From the IMG/VR virus record IMGVR_UViG_3300025131_009739, positions 101,873 through 165,872 of that record: DNA of 64,000 bases. One strand, 5' to 3'. The translations under genes were made by a program, and so were the position numbers. This stretch comes from a virus. The notes under the pieces are model-generated. The model had not been told where the DNA came from and searched no databases. It worked only from the letters and a program-made list of their open reading frames with translations. Shown piece after piece: positions 58,345 through 64,000 of the stretch. The number at the start of each line of letters is the position of its first letter. Within the stretch, counting starts at the first letter, position 1.

Positions 58345-58379
58345 TTTCTTTCTCTCTCTTTCTCGATTGTTATATTAGT

Positions 58380-58408
58380 ATTATAGCACAGTAAAACTGA
58401 CTTGTCAA
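58380..58408 (-). promoter_or_regulatory. Early promoter 9
   Basis: TTGACA (58403-58408), 17-bp spacer, TATAAT (58380-58385). Upstream of the 57997 gene. Confidence 0.85.
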
Positions 58409-58438
58409 GAACTTTTTTTATTCAATGATTCTGCATAT

Positions 58439-59713
58439 TTATGCAACTTTGGGTTCGATGGCTACAATGCGCTCGTTGGTCTTGAAGTACGGGCGTGCGG
58501 CGTGCTCCTTAGTGGTCATCCACATACGTTGACATTTGCTCGCCTTGGGTTTGGGTGCTTCAAGGTCAGTCAATAAAATATGACCATCGAAGTTGCGAGA
58601 GTTTACATACTCTGTCGGCGCATTGAAACAGGTTCCTCCACAACGTACACGCTCCCATTTGCGCTTCTCTCCCTTCTTCCAAACATAGACCTTATCCTCT
58701 GCAACACCAGTATCAAAGGGAATAACCGTGAAAGAAGCAAGATCTGACAGACTATTCAACTCTGCGAAGAAGCAGGCAAGCATAGCATCACTGACTGAAC
58801 CAGACTGGTCAATACTAATAGCGATACTAGCCTGACGGCGAACCTTTTTGCCTGGATGAATGTACGGATACCTTTTATTGATTCGCTTGACTGTGCTTGT
58901 CTTGTTTGCTCTCTGTGAAGTTTTCACAAAGTATCGCAGGACTTTACGCCAGTCAATAGTGCCAGAGATGCGATCAAGGATCTCTTTGCGTACAGCAGAA
59001 GGGACAGTTCCCCAGCTATTAGACTTACTAGCTTCCTCAGATGCTTTCTTGAGTGCGTCTTTCAGACGCTCCTTAGCAATCTCTTTTGTGGTCTGATCAA
59101 CTTCTTCCCACTGTTCATGGGAGTCGAACTGTCCGTTACCGGGCATGCCTCCACCTTCGCCTTCGCCAGGTTCGCCACCGTCACCCTTGCAGTCGCCCTT
59201 TTCGCCTTTGCCCTTGCCTTTCTCTTTGTCAAAGTTCTCGTCTTTCTTGAGTTTTTTGAGGTATTGCTCGGCAGACAGATGAGGCTCATACTCTGCGAAC
59301 ATATCCTTTCCAGGCATAAGACAGCCTTCAGGCAACTGTCCCTGCAAGTGACTGTTGATAGCCAAGTCTGTAGCATAGTTCCACAGCATCATATTCTCGC
59401 CGTCAGGTCTGCGACCTGTCACATGCTCAAAGATAAGATGATAAAACTCATGTTTCAATACCGCAGTACGCTCTATATCTGTGAGTCGAGTAAAGAACTC
59501 TGGGTTATACCACATATGAAACTGAGCAGACTTAGGATCAACAAAGACTGCTGCTGTGGGTATACCTCTGTTCTCGGACTTGTCAATACGACGGGACAAG
59601 GCTGCAAAGAACGGTTCATTCATAAGCAGGCGCGCAACGTGCATATTCAAGTCAAAGGGTGTGGTTTCTTTTGTTTCTGCTTCCACTTGTTCTTTCTCTT
59701 TTTCGATTGTCAT
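58439..59713 (-). CDS. vWA-like/metalloprotease-like protein (DUF2201-type)
   Basis: About 424 residues. AVLKHEFYHLIFEHVTGR carries a HExxH site. A Gly/Glu/Lys-rich linker (GEPGEGEGGGMPG) follows, then SIAISIDQSGSVSDAMLACF, the MIDAS motif of a von Willebrand A-like domain. Such proteins pair with MoxR ATPases, as here. The true start may be a GTG at 59686: aligned with the other promoters the ribosome site falls just before it, while the ATG at 59713 would make the mRNA nearly leaderless. Confidence 0.7.
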   Translation of the reverse strand: MTIEKEKEQVEAETKETTPFDLNMHVARLLMNEPFFAALSRRIDKSENRGIPTAAVFVDPKSAQFHMWYNPEFFTRLTDIERTAVLKHEFYHLIFEHVTGRRPDGENMMLWNYATDLAINSHLQGQLPEGCLMPGKDMFAEYEPHLSAEQYLKKLKKDENFDKEKGKGKGEKGDCKGDGGEPGEGEGGGMPGNGQFDSHEQWEEVDQTTKEIAKERLKDALKKASEEASKSNSWGTVPSAVRKEILDRISGTIDWRKVLRYFVKTSQRANKTSTVKRINKRYPYIHPGKKVRRQASIAISIDQSGSVSDAMLACFFAELNSLSDLASFTVIPFDTGVAEDKVYVWKKGEKRKWERVRCGGTCFNAPTEYVNSRNFDGHILLTDLEAPKPKASKCQRMWMTTKEHAARPYFKTNERIVAIEPKVA

Positions 59714-59720
59714 TGTACTA

Positions 59721-59749
59721 ATGATACCACAGTTGATGTAAGTTGTCAA
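59721..59749 (-). promoter_or_regulatory. Early promoter 10
   Basis: TTGACA (59744-59749), 17-bp spacer, TATCAT (59721-59726). Upstream of the vWA-like gene. Confidence 0.75.
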
Positions 59750-59782
59750 GCATTTTTTTTCTTCAATGATAACAAGGAGTTA

Positions 59783-59800
59783 GGGGGGCTTTCGCCCCCC
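59783..59800 (-). terminator. GC hairpin after the MoxR gene
   Basis: GGGGGGC-GAAA-GCCCCCC on the minus strand: seven base pairs with a GNRA loop, 15 bases after the MoxR stop. No U-tract follows, so it is an atypical terminator or an RNA-stabilising 3' stem. Confidence 0.6.
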
Positions 59801-59815
59801 ATCGAGAAAGATTGT

Positions 59816-60964
59816 TTATTTCTCTTCTTCCTTCTTATCATCAGGGTTGTCTCCCGTCAGGAGTTCTACCAAGTGAGAGCTAACAGCCCTGCCATCTACC
59901 TGACACTTATGGAGTTTGATGGTATTAGCCATCTCTCCTTCCCCGAGTACAGTCCACAGTTTCATGGCTACCTCACTCGGGAGTGCGACGAAGTATGTGG
60001 CAAGGTTGCTGACCTGTTCTTCTGACAGTTCATCTTTGAAGCACTCATTTGCCTGCATCTTTTCTACCAGAGCAGAGTGATCATTGATACCAAAGTCTTT
60101 GACCAGTTTGATGTTGCCTTTGTCAATGATGTCCTCGGGAGTGACAACTTTAGCGTAGTTCTCAACATAATCGTTGAAGGCTACAGCCGCTTCAAAGCCC
60201 ACAAAGCCAGAGGACAGGTTGAACAGTGTAGCACTAGCGCCCTCTTCGAGCAGCTTAGTGCGGTCCAGTACGGTACTAAGCCGGTCCCAGGAACGACGGG
60301 AAGGATATACCTTATTGGGTTCAAAATCAGACAAGTGTTCGAGATGATTGCGATTGTTGTTCACAAAATCCCATACTGTAACAGCAACACGGTCCTTTGC
60401 CCAATCAAGCCAATCTTCTACGGTGGGCTCTACATCATAGACAGTCCAGCGATCAATCTCGGCAGGGTCCATCTCTCCAACCTGATACTGTTCGCCATGC
60501 TCGCCGCCATTGATGGCAGCGCACACAACTGTACCAGGGTGCAGTCGATTTCCGTTGAGGGTGCGACTGTCGGTAAGCTGGAAGATGCCCTGACGGACCT
60601 CTGGCGTAGCACGGTCTACTTCATCAAGGAACAGGATGCAAGGATTATCACATGCAAACTGAAACCAATCAGGAGGACAGAAGGAAGTAACATCGCCGTC
60701 TGTCTTAGGTAGACCGATCAGGTCGCCCTCTGTCATTTGACTAGCGCGGCGCTCGATTACCCGGTATGCAGGCAGATCTGTCTTGTCGTCGCGCACTACG
60801 ATACGTTTGTCATCCCAAGCCAACTTCTCAGCAGTCTGATACACTACCTGTGACTTGCCAATGCCGTGCCTTCCGCGCAGCATAATGGGATAGATTTTAC
60901 TGTCTTGTTCCCCCGTGATAACGAAGGGTGCAACCAGTGAAAATGTTTTGAAATCAATCGCCAT
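59816..60964 (-). CDS. MoxR-type AAA+ ATPase
   Basis: 382 residues. IMLRGRHGIGKSQVV (Walker A, about 28-42), ILFLDEVDRATPEVRQG (Walker B, about 110-126) and an arginine-containing C-terminal lid are typical MoxR/AAA_5. AAA+ MoxR proteins with vWA partners remodel protein complexes or insert metals. The two genes lie next to each other on separate promoters. Role in phage infection not known. Confidence 0.85.
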   Translation of the reverse strand: MAIDFKTFSLVAPFVITGEQDSKIYPIMLRGRHGIGKSQVVYQTAEKLAWDDKRIVVRDDKTDLPAYRVIERRASQMTEGDLIGLPKTDGDVTSFCPPDWFQFACDNPCILFLDEVDRATPEVRQGIFQLTDSRTLNGNRLHPGTVVCAAINGGEHGEQYQVGEMDPAEIDRWTVYDVEPTVEDWLDWAKDRVAVTVWDFVNNNRNHLEHLSDFEPNKVYPSRRSWDRLSTVLDRTKLLEEGASATLFNLSSGFVGFEAAVAFNDYVENYAKVVTPEDIIDKGNIKLVKDFGINDHSALVEKMQANECFKDELSEEQVSNLATYFVALPSEVAMKLWTVLGEGEMANTIKLHKCQVDGRAVSSHLVELLTGDNPDDKKEEEK

Positions 60965-60997
60965 TTATTTTTCCTCTTTCTCGATTGTTATGATACT

Positions 60998-61026
60998 ATT
61001 GTAGCAAATGTTTGCGCTGTTGTCAA
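60998..61026 (-). promoter_or_regulatory. Early promoter 11
   Basis: TTGACA (61021-61026), 17-bp spacer, TACAAT (60998-61003). Upstream of the MoxR gene. Confidence 0.8.
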
Positions 61027-61093
61027 GTATTTTCTTTCTCAATGATTTCAATGACTTGCGTTTCCTTGTACTATAAGTAGTTGATTTCATTGG
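61027..61093. repeat. Upstream module of early promoter, copy D
   Basis: CAATGATTTCAATGACTTGC then TATAAGTAGTTGATTTCATTG: same layout as copies A-C, with CAATGA/TCATTG ends. Confidence 0.7.
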
Positions 61094-61124
61094 ATAAAAA
61101 ATATTTTCGATTGCTGAAATATTG

Positions 61125-61880
61125 TTAGGCTACTGCCTGTTCTTCTGTTATTTCTTCGCGGGCTTGGGCTTCTTCCTCATGACGACGAACCACGTAGTAA
61201 TGACCTTCGTCTCTCAGCCTTTGGCGAAAACGCTTTATCGTGTCTTTGTCTGGTTCGTCAAACCAACCATCAGGAGGCTCAACTTTCTCTGAAGGCACAG
61301 CAATATCGTACTCATGTCTTTGCCTTTCGTTATAGCACAAATCAGGGTGATAGGGCATGCCGACTTCCAAGTTAGTGTACCCATAGCGATCTTTGACTTG
61401 CATCTTTGCAACGAAACAGTTAGTGCCGTAATAGTTCTTTTTGTTCTGGTGATCAATCCTGTCCCACACAATATGAGTTATGAACCCCACCGCTGGAACA
61501 ACATTGTAGTTTTCATCGTAGTATTCCTCAAGATGAATGAGAGCACCGATTCCAAGTCCAGTCGCCTTGATATGCTCATACGCGGCTGCGCGATATACAA
61601 TAGCAAGGTCAGTCTCTACTTCGAGATGCGCTTTTATCTCTTCACAGGTTGTGACGTTGTGACCTTCTCTTCTACAATAGCTACAAGAGCGCGTTTTCTT
61701 GTTCTTCTGTTCTCTATCGTATTGGGCAACATAATAGCTATCATCGCCGTTCTCTTTACGATCTTTTTCTATACTCTTTGCTCTGTCGGGACAACTAGAC
61801 CTATTGTGTCCTCTTTCCCAACAATGGCTGCAAGTTACAGTGCGAATGTAGTTGCCCTGTTCATCTCTAAAATATGTCAT
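61125..61880 (-). CDS. Double CCHC zinc-knuckle protein
   Basis: 251 residues. Two zinc knuckles of form C-x2-C-x4-H-x4-C are clear: CSHCWERGHNRSSC and CSYCRREGHNVTTC, about 55 residues apart. A central beta region (VPAVGFITHIVWDRIDHQ) and a Glu-rich helical end follow. Zinc knuckles bind single-stranded RNA or DNA. Nucleic-acid binding is the likely role; the knuckle is rare in phages. Confidence 0.75.
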   Translation of the reverse strand: MTYFRDEQGNYIRTVTCSHCWERGHNRSSCPDRAKSIEKDRKENGDDSYYVAQYDREQKNKKTRSCSYCRREGHNVTTCEEIKAHLEVETDLAIVYRAAAYEHIKATGLGIGALIHLEEYYDENYNVVPAVGFITHIVWDRIDHQNKKNYYGTNCFVAKMQVKDRYGYTNLEVGMPYHPDLCYNERQRHEYDIAVPSEKVEPPDGWFDEPDKDTIKRFRQRLRDEGHYYVVRRHEEEAQAREEITEEQAVA

Positions 61881-61913
61881 CCAGATCCTCTCTCATTTTT
61901 TGAACGTGCTCCC

Positions 61914-61942
61914 ATTATAGCACGGTCGATTACGATTGTCAA
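61914..61942 (-). promoter_or_regulatory. Early promoter 12
   Basis: TTGACA (61937-61942), 17-bp spacer, TATAAT (61914-61919). Upstream of the zinc-knuckle gene. Confidence 0.85.
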
Positions 61943-61955
61943 GAAAAAAATTTCC

Positions 61956-62186
61956 TCAATGATTTCCGGCACTTACCACTGTTACGTTCGGTGGAATGTC
62001 CGGGTTGCAGGGAAATGTTTTATGTTCTCCGTCTGTTGTTATTATAGTAATATATTTTGCCTTGTCATATTGTCGCGTGAACCTAGCTATAACAACACCA
62101 CAAAACTCCTGCTTGTACAGATCAAGGAACTCAACACTGAGCTTATATCCCTTATAATCTACTCTCACCAGATCACCCACCTTCAC
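61956..62186 (-). CDS. GDLV-family small protein i (GTG start)
   Basis: 76 residues: VKVGDLVRVDYKGYKLSVEF, FCGVVIARFTRQ and VVSAGNH end. GTG at 62186 is used through the 14-base overlap with j. Its final VVSAGNH stop is close to the promoter module sequence. Confidence 0.65.
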   Translation of the reverse strand: MKVGDLVRVDYKGYKLSVEFLDLYKQEFCGVVIARFTRQYDKAKYITIITTDGEHKTFPCNPDIPPNVTVVSAGNH

Positions 62187-62391
62187 TGATAACCTCCGGT
62201 TCATTTTCTTCTGTTACCCAGGCATATTGACCATCATCCCACACAGCCCAATATCTAACTTCTTCTTCTCTCTTGCAAGGATCATGGGGATTTTCCACGA
62301 TCACATGCTCGATCTTGCAGATAAGCCCGGTGCTGACTGGACCTCCGCACTCCATATTATCTACACACTGTATCAAATCACCGACTTGCAT
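62173..62391 (-). CDS. GDLV-family small protein j
   Basis: 72 residues: MQVGDLIQCVDNMECGGP, VRYWAVWDDGQYAWV and EVISEGG end. Overlaps 14 bases with both i and k. Confidence 0.65.
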   Translation of the reverse strand: MQVGDLIQCVDNMECGGPVSTGLICKIEHVIVENPHDPCKREEEVRYWAVWDDGQYAWVTEENEPEVISEGG

Positions 62392-62599
62392 TTATGATCT
62401 CCAAGTCCATTTCAAGATACCTACGCGGGTGTTTGAATCCGTTGAGCTTGATTCCCCACGTACAAGATTCCTGACCACAGAGATCCTTGAGGTGAGGGAT
62501 ATTATTTCCGTAAGTTGTACATTCAATAACCAAGCCTATTGAACCTCTTGGCACGCCAATGGAAGCTCTCGTTATTCTTACTAAATCACCGATCCTCAT
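62378..62599 (-). CDS. GDLV-family small protein k
   Basis: 73 residues: MRIGDLVRITRASIGVPRG, SIGLVIECTTYG, and LEIINASR end. Starts within an ATGA overlap with l; ends in a 14-base overlap with j. Confidence 0.65.
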   Translation of the reverse strand: MRIGDLVRITRASIGVPRGSIGLVIECTTYGNNIPHLKDLCGQESCTWGIKLNGFKHPRRYLEMDLEIINASR

Positions 62600-62796
62600 A
62601 AAACCTTCAGACTCCACGCGCCCCACCAACTAACACCATCAAGCTCAGAGTACCCCGTGTTGAACCATTTGACCTCACATTCATATCTCAACTCTGGATT
62701 ACAGTGCAGGCCAGGGCGGGTAGATTCTTTTACCTGTAATACGATGCCGCGCCAGTTTGTGTGACTGCCTGCCTGAACTAAATCACCGACTTGCAC
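62596..62796 (-). CDS. GDLV-family small protein l (GTG start)
   Basis: 66 residues: MQVGDLVQAGSHTNWRGIVL, ECEVKWFNTGY and WSLKVL end. The GTG at 62796 lies in a 14-base overlap with m. Confidence 0.65.
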   Translation of the reverse strand: MQVGDLVQAGSHTNWRGIVLQVKESTRPGLHCNPELRYECEVKWFNTGYSELDGVSWWGAWSLKVL

Positions 62797-62968
62797 TTAC
62801 AATCTCCAAACATGCGCCTGTCAAACGATGATACTCCACAGGATTCTCATACCTTACGACTATATCACCGAGAACTGGTTCTATTTTCCATACCATAGCT
62901 AGTTTCCCTTGTCGGGCTGCGCCAATGTAGGTGTTGATCACCAGATCTCCAACTCTGAAGTTTGGCAT
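62783..62968 (-). CDS. GDLV-family small protein m
   Basis: 61 residues: MPNFRVGDLVINTYIGAAR, KLAMVWKIEPV, and LEIVSASR end. One base after the zinc protein gene; 14-base overlap with l. Confidence 0.65.
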   Translation of the reverse strand: MPNFRVGDLVINTYIGAARQGKLAMVWKIEPVLGDIVVRYENPVEYHRLTGACLEIVSASR

Positions 62969-62969
62969 T

Positions 62970-63164
62970 TTACTCTTCCTCGATTACCACTGAAGCAGAA
63001 CACTCTTGGCAACGAGCAGTAGCCAAGTCGGATTCAATCGGACAGCCAGAAGCCTCCATGATATCTAAACAGTCTCCATTTTCATCCAAGAACCAAGTCT
63101 CGGGGACCATAGCAGTCATGACAAACTCTTTATGATCAGGATTGTTAGGGCATCGCAGTTTCAT
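62970..63164 (-). CDS. Small zinc-ribbon-like protein
   Basis: 64 residues with MKLRCPNNPDHKEFVMTAMV and RCQECSASVVIEEE. Cys are paired across the protein (CPNN ... CQEC), consistent with a zinc ribbon. It lies between promoter 13 and family member m. Confidence 0.6.
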   Translation of the reverse strand: MKLRCPNNPDHKEFVMTAMVPETWFLDENGDCLDIMEASGCPIESDLATARCQECSASVVIEEE

Positions 63165-63198
63165 ATTTTTCTCTCTCTTTCTCGATTATTATGTTACC

Positions 63199-63227
63199 AT
63201 TATATCAAATGGTCGCCCATTTGTCAA
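63199..63227 (-). promoter_or_regulatory. Early promoter 13
   Basis: TTGACA (63222-63227), 17-bp spacer, TATAAT-like (63199-63204). Embedded in the 3' end of family member n; its -10 reaches the stop of that gene. Confidence 0.8.
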
Positions 63228-63474
63228 GTTTTTTTTCGCGCTCGATAAGTTCCCGTATTTGTTGAACATTTTCGATTGTCGCTGGAACTAAATGATCTTT
63301 TGATATCGCAAACATCGAACCAACCACATTTGACCAGTTGACAAAATAGTAATAGGGGTTCTCGTCCAACACTATGCCCAAGCCATAATCTTCAGAACTT
63401 ATATCTTGCCATCTGCCTCCAGTCATCCTACCTACAGCAATAGGATCATAAACAACTAAATCACCGACTTTCAC
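63205..63474 (-). CDS. GDLV-family small protein n (GTG start)
   Basis: 89 residues: MKVGDLVVYDPIAVGRMTG, GLGIVLDENP, YFVNWSNVV and a longer helical tail (NVQQIRELIEREKKLDK). The tail is unique in the family. The GTG lies in a 14-base overlap with o. Confidence 0.65.
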   Translation of the reverse strand: MKVGDLVVYDPIAVGRMTGGRWQDISSEDYGLGIVLDENPYYYFVNWSNVVGSMFAISKDHLVPATIENVQQIRELIEREKKLDKWATI

Positions 63475-63634
63475 TTAGAACCCTCAAACCATCTTTGGCG
63501 TAAATACAAGTGATGCCAGGAAAACGAATCTCCCAACAGTCCCCTTCCCATGTCTCTCTGATAAGTACACCAATCTCCCCAACAGAACCTTTGGGTCCAA
63601 AACACGTTGTCTCTATTAGATCACCGACTTTCAC
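63461..63634 (-). CDS. GDLV-family small protein o (GTG start)
   Basis: 57 residues: MKVGDLIETTCFGPKGSVGE, IGVLIRETWEG and LRVLSESR end. 14-base overlaps with n and p. Too short for most gene callers but defended by both junctions. Confidence 0.65.
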   Translation of the reverse strand: MKVGDLIETTCFGPKGSVGEIGVLIRETWEGDCWEIRFPGITCIYAKDGLRVLSESR

Positions 63635-63794
63635 TTACAACCTCCAAGTTCACAACATGAGTCCAAGTAGGATCGCTGCCGTCGAAGGGCACCCACCAAA
63701 CACATCTGTCGCCTACGCGAGTTACAATGCCAAGCTGTCGTTCATCCTTACGACCAGCCCGATAGTTGTATAACACTAAATCACCGGCTTTCAC
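63621..63794 (-). CDS. GDLV-family small protein p (GTG start)
   Basis: 57 residues: MKAGDLVLYNYRAGRKDERQ, LGIVTRVGDRC, and LEVVSESR end. 14-base overlaps with o and q. Confidence 0.65.
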   Translation of the reverse strand: MKAGDLVLYNYRAGRKDERQLGIVTRVGDRCVWWVPFDGSDPTWTHVVNLEVVSESR

Positions 63795-63966
63795 TTAGCA
63801 ACTCCAACTGGCTATAGGGCAGGGAAGTAGGTTGACCATCCCAAAAAACTTCGGCGCGCCTGAGAGACTCATGAATACTGTTGTCCGTGATTCTCAGGAA
63901 TATCCCAACGTCGTCGCGTTGTTCAATGCCGTACCACTTTACTTTTACGAGATCTCCGCGCTTCAT
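63781..63966 (-). CDS. GDLV-family small protein q
   Basis: 61 residues: MKRGDLVKVKWYGIEQRD, VGIFLRITDNS, AEVFWDGQ and LELLSESR end. ATG start; 14-base overlap with p. Confidence 0.65.
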   Translation of the reverse strand: MKRGDLVKVKWYGIEQRDDVGIFLRITDNSIHESLRRAEVFWDGQPTSLPYSQLELLSESR

Positions 63967-63967
63967 A

Positions 63968-64000
63968 CTAATCTACTCTCAAGAATGGATCGCTTTGAAT
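63968..64000 (-). CDS. C-terminal fragment of a further gene at the window edge
   Basis: Ten residues ending FLRVD and TAG are visible. The position directly before q suggests another family member, but too little is present to be sure. Confidence 0.25.
   Translation of the reverse strand: MQSDPFLRVD

Noticed and set aside
59117-60025. 302-codon plus-strand frame
   Set aside because: Antisense to the vWA-like and MoxR genes with clear domains; no start signal.
1-64000. CRISPR array, insertion sequences, integrase or attachment site
   Set aside because: No regularly spaced direct repeats with unique spacers, no transposase or recombinase motif and no duplicated att-like sequence next to the tRNA or tmRNA was seen.

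Overview
The window is a segment of a lytic, T4-like (myovirus-type) phage genome, probably marine, with a Gram-negative host. Evidence: a baseplate-hub protein with a C-terminal peptidoglycan amidase, a gp55-like late sigma factor, PhoH, a Cas4-like nuclease, MazG-like and ClpP-like enzymes, a tRNA, a tmRNA, and almost uniform minus-strand, tightly overlapping coding. The large O-antigen-type sugar cluster and a MlaC-like protein point to an outer-membrane host. The MopE-type repeat lipoprotein resembles proteins of Myxococcota/Bdellovibrionota-like bacteria, so a delta-type host is a weak guess. No integrase, CRISPR array or insertion sequence was seen. Layout (almost everything is on the minus strand, so transcription runs from high to low coordinates): 1-4.1 kb holds a baseplate hub/amidase, a tubulin/FtsZ-like GTPase, the late sigma factor and small T4-type neighbours. 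4.1-30.7 kb is a roughly 26.6-kb carbohydrate cluster. It contains Gmd plus GDP-fucose synthase, a dTDP-glucose 4,6-dehydratase-like enzyme, an RfbH-type 3-dehydrase, an acetolactate-synthase-like ThDP enzyme, sialic-acid-type NeuB/NeuA, sugar aminotransferases, methyltransferases, cupins and glycosyltransferases, and it is interrupted by an A-type Fe-S carrier, a radical SAM/SPASM enzyme and an FKBP. 30.7-36.6 kb holds nuclease, PhoH, protease, ClpP and tmRNA genes. 36.9-50.3 kb holds probable structural or virion-associated proteins (beta-helix protein, a ligase-like/nucleotidyltransferase fusion, a metalloprotease-like protein with a duplicated peptide, a MopE/vWA lipoprotein), a putative lysis pair and tRNA-Arg. 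50.3-52.7 kb holds MlaC-like, cytidylyltransferase and MazG-like genes. From about 52.8 kb to the end the base composition is visibly richer in G+C and the organisation changes to an early region: very small genes behind at least 13 near-perfect sigma70 promoters (TTGACA, exactly 17 bp, TATAAT-like). In this early region the outstanding feature is a family of at least 17 small paralogous proteins beginning M-K/Q-V-G-D-L-V. Seven junctions between them use the same 14-base overlap, in which one stretch encodes the C-terminus (..SR stop) of one gene and the start (MxVGDLV) of the next, with the Shine-Dalgarno sequence embedded in the conserved upstream C-terminus. The same region carries a candidate large structured non-coding RNA of about 575 nt behind a consensus promoter, a MoxR-ATPase/vWA-metalloprotease pair and a double CCHC zinc-knuckle protein. 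How the parts work together (inference): early promoters read by host RNA polymerase express many small host-interaction proteins and the ncRNA. The sugar cluster probably remodels the host surface glycan or decorates virions. tmRNA and ClpP lie within 0.5 kb of each other and may form a ribosome-rescue/proteolysis module. gp55-like sigma drives late genes. All functional statements rest on motif recognition by eye; no database search was possible.
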